Positions 1-7,837 of a stretch of DNA of 24,277 nt are shown one piece after another. The notes under the pieces are model-generated. The model did no database searches, was not told the origin of the DNA, and saw nothing but the letters and a program-made list of their open reading frames with translations. Each line of letters begins with the position of its first letter. The first letter of the stretch is position 1. The position numbers were made by a program, and so were the translations under genes. Origin of the DNA: Methanosarcina sp. UBA5 (GTDB lineage: Archaea; Halobacteriota; Methanosarcinia; Methanosarcinales; Methanosarcinaceae); NCBI RefSeq assembly GCF_002505485.1, contig NZ_DAVG01000127.1, positions 1-24,277 of the forward strand, written 5' to 3'.

Positions 1-815
1 AAATCCGTTGCTCCTCCTACAAAAAGTCCTGCTGTGGTCTGAATATTTTTCGAATTAGAGTCAGCATCTTCATACGAAAGATTCACATTCAAGGTATAGA
101 GTCCCGGAGTAGCGCTTACGTCTGCCATCACGGTATAGTCAACTTTTACTGATTGACCTGCATCCAGATACTTGATGTGTTTTGTGTTATCAGAATATAC
201 AGGCAAAACTACGCCCTTGGGATCATTCCAGGAGAAAACCAGGTTTTTCAACGGAGAAGTCCCTGTATTTGTCACAATAAACTCAAGAGGCTCTTCCTTT
301 GCTATATCAATATCAGCCTTGCTTATGGTCACGACCTGAGCATATTCTTTGCCCTGAACCTCTAACTGAACTGTTTTTGTAGTAGTGTAAGTCGTTGCTG
401 AAGATCCTGATCCGCTTTTATAGGTGGTGACGATATCAAGATTATATGTGCCTTCCGAAGCGTTGGCGTCGGTCATGAGTTTGAATTTCAGAACCCCAGC
501 GTCATCATCATCCTGTCTTGCATTTAGATAAGAGATACTCTTTTCAAGGTCTTCTCCGGAAAGTTTACTGAAAGGATATTCCGGATTGAGTTTAACCTTT
601 ATGTCTTTCAGGTCAGCGTTTCCTACATTCTGCACACTGAGAGTAAGTTCAACAGGTTCCCCAGGTCGGGCAGTGTCAGGGTTTTGATTAGTTACATTTA
701 CCTGCACAGCTGAAGAATCTATATTTCCATTTGATGCACCGAGGGCTGTTCCAACTCCAAGGCACAGGAACGTTGAAACAAGCAGTAAAAATGTTATTAA
801 AGAGAACTTTCTCAT
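1..815 (-). CDS. COG1361-type surface (S-layer domain) protein, 3' end cut by window edge
   Basis: 271 residues are visible, starting MRKFSLITFLLLVSTFLC, a typical secretion signal ending near ALGA. The mature part has two repeats of a CARDB/NEW3-like beta-sandwich: one around RPGEPVELTLSVQNVGNADL, another around EPLEFIVTNTGTSPLKNLVF. Both carry the 'xNxGxxxLxxl' pattern of COG1361 S-layer-related proteins. The start at 815 is supported by a GAGGA ribosome site that overlaps the stop codon of the upstream ABC ATPase, with a 9-bp gap, so the two are very likely co-translated. In methanogens such proteins often sit beside MacB/LolD-like exporters; a role as extracytoplasmic partner of the exporter is inference. 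The C-terminus lies outside the window, so anchoring cannot be judged. Confidence 0.8.
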   Translation of the reverse strand, partial: MRKFSLITFLLLVSTFLCLGVGTALGASNGNIDSSAVQVNVTNQNPDTARPGEPVELTLSVQNVGNADLKDIKVKLNPEYPFSKLSGEDLEKSISYLNARQDDDDAGVLKFKLMTDANASEGTYNLDIVTTYKSGSGSSATTYTTTKTVQLEVQGKEYAQVVTISKADIDIAKEEPLEFIVTNTGTSPLKNLVFSWNDPKGVVLPVYSDNTKHIKYLDAGQSVKVDYTVMADVSATPGLYTLNVNLSYEDADSNSKNIQTTAGLFVGGATD

Positions 816-824
816 TTTAATTCC

Positions 825-1751
825 TCAATTCAGATTCGGCTCATTTTTCGTACTTGGTTCATTTTTCGTACGTGTTTCGATTTTTTCTATTTCACCGTCT
901 CGAATGTACACAACTCTTGTTGCATATTTTACAAGCTCAAGGTCGTGAGTAACAATGATGATTGTCTTTCCTTCTCTTGCGTGCAGTTCGTCCAGGAAAT
1001 CCAGAATATAATTACCAGTCTTCGTATCCAGGTTTCCTGTAGGCTCATCTGCCAAGATTATAGGTGGGTTCACAGCCAGGGAACGAGCTATTGCAACTCT
1101 CTGCCTCTGTCCTCCTGAAAGCTGAGAAGGAAGGTTTTGTTTCTTGTTCGCGAGTCCGACAATGTCAAGCAGGTATAAGGCTTTTTGTCGAGCTATTTGC
1201 CGATCCTCTTCCTGAAATTCAAGGGGCAGCAGAACGTTTTCTTCCGTACTGAGCGTGGGGATGAGATTAAAAGTCTGGAATATGAAACCAATCATTTTTC
1301 CTCGGATAATGGCGAGTTCCGATTCGTCAAGTTCTGAGATATCTTTAGAATTCAGGCAAACAGTGCCTTTTGAGGGCAAATCCAGGCAGCCCAGCAGGTT
1401 CATCATGGTACTTTTCCCACTTCCGCTGGGCCCAAGAATTATCAGAAATTCCCCTTCATAGATTTCCAGGTTTATTCCTTTAAGAGCTGCAAACTCAACC
1501 TCCCCCATCTGATAGATTTTCCAGACATCGGTCAGTTTGATAAGAGGCTCATCTTTGTTTTGAGAAATCCTTACCGCATTGGAACTGTTAGCAGCGTCGT
1601 TTCCGAAATTAAAGTATGGATTGATTTTCAGATCCCCTTCTGAATCCCTCTCGGATGAATCCGAAAAACTCGCTGCTCCTTCAAGCGAGTTCATAATTTT
1701 TGAGGGATTCAATATCGTTTTAAAAGAATCTATTATTCCAGTAAGTGTCAT
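825..1751 (-). CDS. MacB/LolD-type ABC transporter ATP-binding protein with long N-terminal extension
   Basis: 308 aa. The ABC core starts near residue 70 (PLIKLTDVWKIYQMG). It has Walker A GPSGSGKST, Q-loop GFIFQTFNLIPTLS, signature LSGGQRQRVAIARS, Walker B ILADEPTGNLD and the switch histidine in VTHD. All catalytic motifs are intact. It should power an FtsX-like permease; that permease is not visible next to it and may lie beyond the left edge. About 70 residues precede the core, rich in Ser/Asp/Asn, whereas family members are usually about 225-235 aa. An AGAGGT ribosome site 6 nt before ATG 1751 supports the long form. The C-terminus holds a duplicated TKNEP motif encoded by an 18-bp tandem repeat. 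It is followed after 9 bp by the COG1361 surface protein. Confidence 0.9.
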   Translation of the reverse strand: MTLTGIIDSFKTILNPSKIMNSLEGAASFSDSSERDSEGDLKINPYFNFGNDAANSSNAVRISQNKDEPLIKLTDVWKIYQMGEVEFAALKGINLEIYEGEFLIILGPSGSGKSTMMNLLGCLDLPSKGTVCLNSKDISELDESELAIIRGKMIGFIFQTFNLIPTLSTEENVLLPLEFQEEDRQIARQKALYLLDIVGLANKKQNLPSQLSGGQRQRVAIARSLAVNPPIILADEPTGNLDTKTGNYILDFLDELHAREGKTIIIVTHDLELVKYATRVVYIRDGEIEKIETRTKNEPSTKNEPNLN

Positions 1752-1960
1752 ACAAAACCTCTAAAAGTTAGTCATATCTGAGCTTAGCCTTTTCAAGGTA
1801 GCTTGAGTTTTTATTCTTGTGATGCATGGTTTCCATAGTTTCCGTGACTTATTTTATGATGCAGTAGAGTGTTCTTTGACGAATCCTCAGAATGGTAATT
1901 GTATTCTCAGGTTAATGTTACATCTAATTTGTATGAGCTATCTGTTGCGTAGGTATAATC

Positions 1961-1976
1961 TGGTCTAATCAGACCA
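1961..1976. repeat. Inverted repeat TGGTCT-AATC-AGACCA
   Basis: Perfect 6-bp arms around a 4-nt centre, directly after a TATA-like ggtataatc, about 210 bp upstream of the ABC ATPase start. It could be a regulator-binding site for that operon or chance. No second copy was noticed near the gene. Confidence 0.35.
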
Positions 1977-2200
1977 TCTATATGATCCAGTTAGACCCTG
2001 TGGTTTGATTTGTTTTTGAGGCACCAGCTAAATGCATAGTGCCTCATTTTCTGGAGTGTAGGCTTTTGCTGGCTGCTTCTTTTCTTTATTACAATGGGGA
2101 ACACCCTATTTTCAAGCGATAGACTTGATTTTCCTAGTGGCGAGGTTTCTGTTTTTAAGGCGTTCCTTCTCAGATTTTCCTTTTCCATTGTAATTAACCG

Positions 2201-2290
2201 ATTGAGCACCTGCCTGATATGGGTTGAACACCTGTCTGATATAGGTGTCTGATATTGGGCTGAACACCTATCTTATATGGGGCACTTGAT
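2201..2290. repeat. Imperfect tandem repeat, ~22-24-bp unit
   Basis: About four degenerate copies of a unit resembling TTGAACACCTGTCTGATATG: starts ATTGAGCACCTGCC, TTGAACACCTGTC, a shortened GTGTCTGATAT copy and CTGAACACCTATC. Copies differ by several substitutions and one is truncated, so this is an old minisatellite. No unique spacers separate the copies, so it is not a CRISPR array. Confidence 0.65.
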
Positions 2291-2817
2291 CTTCCAGCCA
2301 CTCAATAGGATTGGAGGCAGCCGACCCACTCATTGGCGTTTAATAATATAAGCATACTTAACTAAAAACGGGGGAATATAGAGAATTAATTTATCAATGA
2401 AGCTTTTATAGGGGATATTCATTTAATTTAATCTTTAATTATCTCATAAAAGGCAAATGAAGCCTCAGTAAAGTATTGTCCTCGGTGGGTTTTTTTCAAA
2501 AGGAGCTTCAGGCTTTACACAAGAGTTGTTTCTTTCGGCCCGGACAAATATTCAGAATAGCTGTTCCAAAGATAACGAAAAATGCTCCTTCAATTAGAAT
2601 TTCAAGATGTCCTCCAGTATTGCACTAAATTTCAATTGCCGATAAAGAGGTTATATACACGAGTTTGGATCAATTTAAAAAAGAGCATTGCCTTCGTTAT
2701 TTGAGAAAAGTAAAAAGAGTTTCTAGCGACTCTGGCTTTCAACGGCCATACCATAACCTTTTTTCTGTTAGCAGAAGGCCACAGATTCCAATGAAGCAAG
2801 AAATTAAGAAAGGGGAA

Positions 2818-2897
2818 TCAGCCCTTTCTTTTCCGTTTATTCCCTTCTTCCCGTTTATTCCTTTTCTTTTCAATTTATTCTTCCTTTTCCATTTATT
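2818..2897. repeat. Pyrimidine-rich tandem repeat
   Basis: Four or five degenerate copies of a 15-20-bp unit of the form CCNTTTATTCCCTTCTT run along the plus strand. They end within the stop codon of the permease remnant at 2893-3245. Seen from the minus strand this is a purine-rich tail just after that stop codon. Confidence 0.55.
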
Positions 2898-3245
2898 CGT
2901 ACCGTAATGCATTCACAGGCTTTAATTTAGGGACCCTGTAAACTGGTACCATCTCAGAGATCATTCCTATCAAAACTGCAAGGGTAAGTCCATCAAGCAT
3001 CAGAGAAATGCTTACTCCGCCACTCTTTCCAGTCATCTCGCTTCCCATCGTCATCTGGAGCCCAGATGAAACAAAGGTTCCCAGAATAACTCCAAGGATA
3101 CCACCAACAAGGCCAATTATTGCGGAATTAAAAAGGAAAATAGTGAGGTATCCCGTTTTTAGCTCCTATGGCTTTCATAGTTTCGATTTTCTTCGTCTTT
3201 TTAAGGATAGAAATGAAGACTTTTTTGATCTGCCACGAAAACTCT
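2893..3245 (-). pseudogene. FtsX/MacB-like ABC permease, decayed C-terminal remnant
   Basis: Reading the minus strand gives the last part of a MacB-type permease: FISILKKTKKIETMKAIGAKNG, then in the next frame LTIFLFNSAIIGLVGGILG and onward to SLMLDGLTLAVLIGMISEMV and PVYRVPKLKPVNALRYE before a TAA at 2893. This is the classical FtsX signature 'LKRTREIGILKAIGA' followed by the last two membrane segments. The two pieces are one base out of frame near 3141-3145; removing one G from a GGG run restores continuity. About 300 N-terminal residues are missing, and the remnant begins just after the stop of the MATE gene. No adjacent ATPase is present; relation to the ATPase at 825-1751 is possible but unproven. 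Confidence 0.8.
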
Positions 3246-3256
3246 TTTGCGAACTG

Positions 3257-4687
3257 TTAGAGATTAGACGTTTTATCTGCAGTTTCTGACCCTGAAGCTG
3301 TTTTTGAAGAATATTTGCTTTCTTTGAAGATCCTGTATAGCCTGAAAAGCAGAAAGCTAGACAGTAGAAAGGCCAGAGAGTCCGCAACCGGAAAAGCCGC
3401 CCAGACTCCATCCAGTTTGTATACACGGGGAAGGAGAATAACAGCCGGAATCAGAAAAAGAAGCTGCCTGCTAATGGAAAGAATAAAAGCGGGTTTGGCT
3501 TTTCCTAAAGCCTGGAACAAAGTTGAAGTAATTACATTCAAACCTATCAAAGGAGTTCCCAGAACCATAATCATTATCGCATCTTTTCCAACTGCTAGAT
3601 ATTCTGGATCTGTACTGAATAATCCGAGAAGTTGTTCTCTTAAGAGGTAAATAATGACCAATCCAATAACTCCAAAAGTCGTTGCTGCTGTAAGAGTTAT
3701 TTTCACGGCTTCTACTATCCTTCCATACTTCTTTGCTCCGTAGTTAAACCCAACAACGGGTTGCAAGCCAAAGCCCATACCCAGGATGGTCATGAAGATG
3801 AAGGCGTTAATCCTCATTACGGTACCAAAAACAGCAATAGAAGCATCTCCTCCATAAACTGCAAGTGCATTGTATACGCAAATCATCATGATACTCATCG
3901 CACTTTCCATTACAAATGATCCGGCCCCTACGGTTGCAATTTCCTTAATGATCTCCATATCTGGTTTTAAAGTTTCAGATCTGAATTTTACAGCTCCTTT
4001 TCCTTTAATGCAGTATAGTAGAAGCCAGACTGAGGCGGTTCCCTGTGCAAGTACAGTTGCAGTTGCAGCGCCACGCACGCCCATTCCAAAGCCGAAGATG
4101 AAAATCGGGGCAAGAAGCGTGTTGAGGCTAACTGCCAGTAACATCGCATTCATGGCAAGGCGAGTATTTCCTTGAGCTCTGACAATATTCTGAACCGAAA
4201 CTCCATAGACAAAGACAATTCCTCCTGCAAGTATAATCTCCAGATATTCTCTGGCATAGGGCAGGACTCCAGCAGTTGCCCCGAAAATCTTTAAAATCGG
4301 GTCAAGATAATGAAGGCAGAAGACAGCAAGAAGTAAGCCAAGGATAAGGTTCAGAGTGAAAAGATTTCCCAGAACCTTCTCAGCCTTCTCGTTATCTCGT
4401 GCTCCGAGAGCACGTGAGATAATTGAAGCACCACCAGTCCCAAGAAAAATTCCCACGGCTGTAACTATCATCTGGACTGGAAAAGCAATAGAAAGTCCAC
4501 CTATGGCCTCTACACTATCTGCTCCATAGGCCCTTCCTATGAATAGAGTATCTATAATATTATAGAGAGCCTGTGCCAACATTCCGACGATCACAGGAGT
4601 CGAAAGCTTAAACAGGAGCTTCCTTATGTTCTCTGTACCAAGAAATGCACTTTTTTCATCCATGTTTCTATCCCCATCGTTTTTCAC
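3257..4687 (-). CDS. MATE family multidrug/Na+ efflux protein
   Basis: 476 aa with about 12 predicted membrane segments in two similar halves. The first half opens KLSTPVIVGMLAQALYNIIDTLFIGR and includes GTGGASIISRALGARDNEKA; the second half includes GLQPVVGFNYGAKKYGR. These are MATE hallmarks (MepA/NorM-like subgroup) and the length fits the family. Such proteins expel cationic drugs or metabolites through the cytoplasmic membrane using a Na+ or H+ gradient; the substrate here is unknown. The ATG overlaps the TGA of the upstream MarR gene (ATGA), so translation is coupled and expression probably depends on that regulator. A methionine at residue 9 (MDEKSAFL) is an alternative start. Confidence 0.92.
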   Translation of the reverse strand: MKNDGDRNMDEKSAFLGTENIRKLLFKLSTPVIVGMLAQALYNIIDTLFIGRAYGADSVEAIGGLSIAFPVQMIVTAVGIFLGTGGASIISRALGARDNEKAEKVLGNLFTLNLILGLLLAVFCLHYLDPILKIFGATAGVLPYAREYLEIILAGGIVFVYGVSVQNIVRAQGNTRLAMNAMLLAVSLNTLLAPIFIFGFGMGVRGAATATVLAQGTASVWLLLYCIKGKGAVKFRSETLKPDMEIIKEIATVGAGSFVMESAMSIMMICVYNALAVYGGDASIAVFGTVMRINAFIFMTILGMGFGLQPVVGFNYGAKKYGRIVEAVKITLTAATTFGVIGLVIIYLLREQLLGLFSTDPEYLAVGKDAIMIMVLGTPLIGLNVITSTLFQALGKAKPAFILSISRQLLFLIPAVILLPRVYKLDGVWAAFPVADSLAFLLSSFLLFRLYRIFKESKYSSKTASGSETADKTSNL

Positions 4688-5208
4688 TTCATGTCATCTG
4701 GTCTATCCGATGGAGGCTCGAACCCAGGTTCAAAAAGTTTAATCGCAGCTTTCTGAATGAGTAGTCTGAAAATTTCTTTTTCTTCCAACGTGAAATCCGA
4801 AAAGAGAATATCTGTAAAAGCAGTCAATTTCTTAAAAATTATATTTCTCATTTCCTTGCCTTTATCAGTCAGGTGGACCCTGTAAGCTCGAAGATCATTT
4901 TCATCTCTTTCCCTGTAAACGTAACCTTCTTTTTCCAGATTCTGGATCGCTCTTGCACTTGTTGCTTTGCTAACTTTCAGCATCTTTGCAAGGGTTTCCT
5001 GGGAGACACTATCTTTGTGGTATAATACCAGTAAAAACTCAAACTGTCCACTTCCGACCCTGTAAGCATCGAGTTCCTTTGCCATGTACGCCAGATGGCT
5101 TCGATAGATGTGGGCAATCGGACCTAATATCTCTCTTGGGTCTATTTCTCGTAAGTTTGTTCCTTTCACGTGTATTTCTCTTGGATTATCCATAATATTA
5201 TCCTTCAC
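4684..5208 (-). CDS. MarR family transcriptional regulator
   Basis: 174 aa winged-helix protein. The HTH lies around residues 73-105 (SQETLAKMLKVSKATSARAI then QNLEKEGYVYRERDENDLRA). The wing ends in the MarR-typical DxRAYRVHLTDKGKE. An AAGGA ribosome site about 10 nt before ATG 5208 supports the start. Its stop overlaps the MATE start by 4 bp, so the pair is one operon. By analogy with MarR/MATE pairs it likely represses the operon and is released by a small toxic ligand; this is inference, and no unambiguous operator palindrome was found upstream. The AT-rich leader carries minus-strand TATA-like stretches at about 5231-5240 and 5296-5306. Confidence 0.9.
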   Translation of the reverse strand: MKDNIMDNPREIHVKGTNLREIDPREILGPIAHIYRSHLAYMAKELDAYRVGSGQFEFLLVLYHKDSVSQETLAKMLKVSKATSARAIQNLEKEGYVYRERDENDLRAYRVHLTDKGKEMRNIIFKKLTAFTDILFSDFTLEEKEIFRLLIQKAAIKLFEPGFEPPSDRPDDMK

Positions 5209-5475
5209 ATTTTATGAGCTGGGTAGCTTGTTTTTAAATAGACCACTAAATAAAATCATTACAATTGAAACTAATCTGATCTCTGATAGGTTTATTAGGT
5301 ATATAATAGTTCCCAATGAAACTAAAATTAACTACAAAATTTTCGTGCTTTCAAATCGCACTCCTTACATCAAATTTCTTAATATGTTAACTTTAAATTC
5401 ATACTTTTTTACAGAAAAGTTTATAATAAAGTTTATAATAAGTTTTTAAAGCCTAGTTATTTACTATCTCGAGAT

Positions 5476-5560
5476 ACGAGAGTTGCCCAGCCAGGTCAAA
5501 GACGCTAGGTTGAGGGCCTAGTCTCATAGGAGTTCTTGGATTTAAATTCCATCCCTTGTA
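5476..5560 (+). pseudogene. tRNA-Leu(GAG), decayed
   Basis: An 85-nt stretch folds as an archaeal class II tRNA-Leu. The anticodon arm is perfect: CTAGG (5505-5509), loop TTGAGGG with anticodon GAG at 5512-5514, CCTAG (5517-5521). A short variable arm CTC/GAG follows, and the D-arm sequence GCCCAGCCAGGTCAAAG is typical of archaeal tRNA-Leu. Damage is widespread. The D-stem has a C-A mismatch (5486/5502), the acceptor pairs ACGAGAG with CCCTTGT leaving A-C and G-T, and the T-stem starts with a T-T mismatch. The T-loop is TTTAAAT, so the conserved C56 (5543) is T. Most differences from the expected tRNA are C-to-T or G-to-A changes. CCA is not encoded. It is probably non-functional. A TATA-like TTTTTAAA lies about 30 bp upstream. 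Confidence 0.72.
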
Positions 5561-5758
5561 TAATTATGGCTTAATCCGGTTTTTTATTTTGTTCCCGGCA
5601 ATGATGAACATATTGAGAATAAGAGAGCAGCGCATTGGTAAGTCGCTATTTCGTGCTTTATATCTTCATAATATCAGACAGTCTCACGGGTTGATGGTCG
5701 ATGCCTGAGACCGGGGTGCACTTCTCGTGCTGATCGGGCGAGCAAATGCAGGAGAGAG

Positions 5759-6095
5759 TTAGGGAGCCGGGAGCTGCCGCAGTACTCGTGCAACCGCCCT
5801 CTGCATATCAGGATATGTTTTAATGCGCCGACTATGCATGACTGTGTCTGTATCCAACTGCAAAAAGATCCCGATTGTTGGTGAGGGCTCAATCTCCGGT
5901 GTCACTTTCTCAAGTAGTTCAAGAGCATCCCTACTTTCCCCATCTCTGTTGGCTGTACGAGTGTTGCCTATAATGACAGTTCTACTTCGATGGATTCAAG
6001 TTTGTAATGACTTTGTCCATATCCAATACATCGGGGAAATATCCAACACCCGATTCTGTTTGCCTTCTCAAACGATATCTGCCAAGAATCTGGAA
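5759..6095 (-). pseudogene. Unidentified protein-coding remnant
   Basis: The minus strand reads ILGRYRLRRQTESGVGYF, then PDVLDMDKVITNLNPSK, followed after a one-base slip (near 5983-5988, apparently one lost A) by RTVIIGNTRTANRDGESRD, ALELLEKVTPEIEPSPTIGI, LQLDTDTVMHSRRIKTYPDM and QRAVARVLRQLPAP, then TAA at 5759. The residue mix is clearly protein-like and better than the plus-strand frames here. The 5' end breaks within about 10 bp of the start of the YbfK-like esterase on the other strand, as if that gene had been inserted into it. I do not recognise the family. Confidence 0.5.
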
Positions 6096-6103
6096 GTTTT
6101 AAA

Positions 6104-6973
6104 ATGCCCAGCCAACTATCCTCTTTCAAAAGCTCAAAAGGTGAAGCCGAGTATGTATCAGCTTATGATACTGTCCTGAAACTTTGGCCAGTGCCTTTTG
6201 AAGAAAATGATATAATGACCCGTTTCGGAACTACCCATGTCATCGCGAGCGGATCGAAAGGGTCGCCGCCACTTTTTTTGCTGCATGCTACTGGTGCAAG
6301 TTCCACGATGTGGTTCCCAAACATCGGCGCTTTAAGCAGCGCCTTTCGTGTTTATGATGTCGATATCATTGGTGAACCGGGAAAAAGCCGGCAGTCCCGT
6401 TTACTCAGAAATAGAGAGGATTGCGCGAACTGGCTGGGCGATGTAATGCAGGAGCTATGTTTAGAGAGAACGAATATTGCCGGATTATCTTATGGAGGGT
6501 GGCATACGCTCAACTTTTCTTTATTTTTCCCGGATAAAGTTAACAAAATTGTCGCTCTTGCACCTGGAGCTTCAATTCTGCGGTTCAGCTTGCCTGTGTT
6601 CTTATTGCTTCGCTTGCTCCCCTATTCGCCCGTCAAACCTAACCCTTTGAGGAGTTTCTTTAACAAGGGTTTTTACCCAAATGAATTATTTGCCAAGCAA
6701 TTCGCGAGTGGTGTAAAACATTTTCGCTACCCTACCCCTAATGAAAGCATTTTCACCAACGTGTTCAGTGAGGTTGAGCTAAGAGAAATCGATGTTCCAA
6801 CACTTTTTATTGTCGGCGAAAATGAAGTTATTTATGATCCAGTCGCTGCTATCGAAAAGGTCAATCAATTGATACCAAACGTAGAAACAAAATTGGTCCC
6901 GAATGCAAGTCATTTTGTCTCTATGGAACAGCCTGCTCTGGTAAATAATCATATTTTAAAATTTCTGGGATAA
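6104..6973 (+). CDS. Alpha/beta-hydrolase, YbfK-like carboxylesterase
   Basis: 289 aa alpha/beta-hydrolase. The oxyanion region is PPLFLLHATGASSTMW (55-70). The nucleophile elbow is GLSYGG with Ser129, the acid is probably Asp245 in GENEVIYDP, and the catalytic His270 is in PNASHFVSMEQ. The whole length resembles Bacillus subtilis YbfK, including the N-terminal 'AYDxxLxLWP', 'TRFGxTHVIASG' and 'YDVDIIGEPGKS' stretches, so the start at 6104 fits although no ribosome site is visible. It should hydrolyse carboxylesters in the cytoplasm; the substrate is unknown. Closest resemblance is to Bacillota proteins, and it sits between a decayed tRNA, a decayed frame and empty DNA, which suggests acquisition from bacteria. 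It has no operon partners. Confidence 0.85.
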   Translation: MPSQLSSFKSSKGEAEYVSAYDTVLKLWPVPFEENDIMTRFGTTHVIASGSKGSPPLFLLHATGASSTMWFPNIGALSSAFRVYDVDIIGEPGKSRQSRLLRNREDCANWLGDVMQELCLERTNIAGLSYGGWHTLNFSLFFPDKVNKIVALAPGASILRFSLPVFLLLRLLPYSPVKPNPLRSFFNKGFYPNELFAKQFASGVKHFRYPTPNESIFTNVFSEVELREIDVPTLFIVGENEVIYDPVAAIEKVNQLIPNVETKLVPNASHFVSMEQPALVNNHILKFLG

Positions 6974-7263
6974 CGAGATCTTTTATTTATTTCAGCCGAA
7001 TACCCAGCTAGCTTGCTGCAGGGACGGGAATCTTCTCCGGCAACCGTTGATGATAATATAATTTTTCACTTCCATTTTTTCGGTTATTAACTCTGCTCAA
7101 ACTAAATTCTTCAGGGTTATTATTTCCTTTGACAGAATTTGGAGCGGTGGCGCGAACATACCCCATTGCTTGCAGCGGGGTGAGCCAGCGCAACTTTTAT
7201 TCCAAGAATAAATATTTATTTTACAGGTTTTTATATTAAATGAATTTCTTTAAGGTGAAAAGA
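6974..7263. other. Spacer with no clear gene
   Basis: Nothing functional was recognised. The half near 7130-7200 is GC-richer than the surrounding spacer, and its minus strand reads a short frame (RWLTPLQAMGYVRATAPNS) that could be debris of a mobile gene. This is not strong enough to call. Confidence 0.35.
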
Positions 7264-7722
7264 ATGGGAAGCAAAGACCTAATCCAGGATCAGCAGCAGA
7301 TAGAAGATATTCTCTCAAAGGCAAAGTTCCTTCGTCTCGCCCTCTTGGACTCAGACACATCCTACATTATTCCAATGGCTTTTGGATACAAAGATAACAA
7401 AATTTATCTCCACTGTTCCCGCGAAGGCAAGAAGATTGACATACTTAGCAGGAACTCCAGAGTCGCTTTTGAAGCCGATTCTGAGGCTGAAATCATCACC
7501 ACCGAGGACATCTGCAAATATAATGTCCGCTACAGGAGTGTTGTAGGGAACGGCCAGGCACGGTTTGTTGAAGATTATAATGAAAAAGTAGAAGGGCTTA
7601 CTGTCCTATCCGAGCATTACGGAAAGAAAGGGCCTTTTGAGTTTGAAGAATGGAAAGTTAACAGACTGTGCATAGTTAAAATTGAGATTGAAGAAATGAC
7701 AGGGAAGCAGCATGGATTTTGA
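7264..7722 (+). CDS. NimA-like pyridoxamine 5'-phosphate oxidase family protein
   Basis: 152 aa from the chosen ATG. It shows the split beta-barrel FMN-binding pattern of the NimA/PNPOx-like group: FLRLALLDSDTSYIIPMAFG, then IYLHCSREGKKIDILSRNSR, then VAFEAD. The late part has YRSVVGNGQARFVED and a C-terminal helix-strand (CIVKIEIEEMTGKQ). Members bind flavin and reduce small molecules; some confer nitroimidazole resistance. The true substrate cannot be told. The start at 7264 is preferred because AAGGTG lies 5 nt upstream; an in-frame ATG at 7240 has no such site. It is transcribed alone and converges on the membrane gene at 7838-8644. Confidence 0.88.
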   Translation: MGSKDLIQDQQQIEDILSKAKFLRLALLDSDTSYIIPMAFGYKDNKIYLHCSREGKKIDILSRNSRVAFEADSEAEIITTEDICKYNVRYRSVVGNGQARFVEDYNEKVEGLTVLSEHYGKKGPFEFEEWKVNRLCIVKIEIEEMTGKQHGF

Positions 7723-7837
7723 TTGAAGCAGCAAAGATCCCTGTGAAAAATAATCTACTTTCAATTTCTGCTTCTATTTATCCTAGTTTGAAATCCTTTA
7801 ACATTTATATGAGAAAATTAATGTATTTAAGGAATTT

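Larger units (their letters stand above)
1752..2892. other. Gene-poor spacer with repeats
   Basis: About 1.1 kb upstream of the ABC ATPase without a convincing gene. It contains an exact 6-bp-arm inverted repeat at 1961-1976, an imperfect tandem repeat at 2201-2290 and a pyrimidine-rich tandem repeat at 2818-2897. A short minus-strand open stretch at about 2522-2612 encodes a hydrophobic tail (HLEILIEGAFFVIFGTAIL) with no start codon, possibly the end of a decayed small membrane protein; this is weak. An open 72-codon minus frame at 1991-2209 shows no recognisable protein character. Confidence 0.5.

Noticed and set aside
1991..2209. 72-codon minus-strand open frame
   Set aside because: Its residue composition shows no domain, it overlaps the repeat at 2201, and it has no clear ribosome site.
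5680..5760. Possible group II intron or structured RNA 5' end
   Set aside because: The GC-rich stretch lacks a GUGCG-type start, domain V and a maturase gene.
5823..6179. 118-codon plus-strand open frame
   Set aside because: It overlaps the esterase start, and the opposite strand reads far more protein-like (QRAVARVLRQLPAP etc.).
7008..7193. 61-codon minus-strand open frame (RWLTPLQAMGYVRATAPNS)
   Set aside because: It could be mobile-gene debris, but no family motif or start signal supports it.
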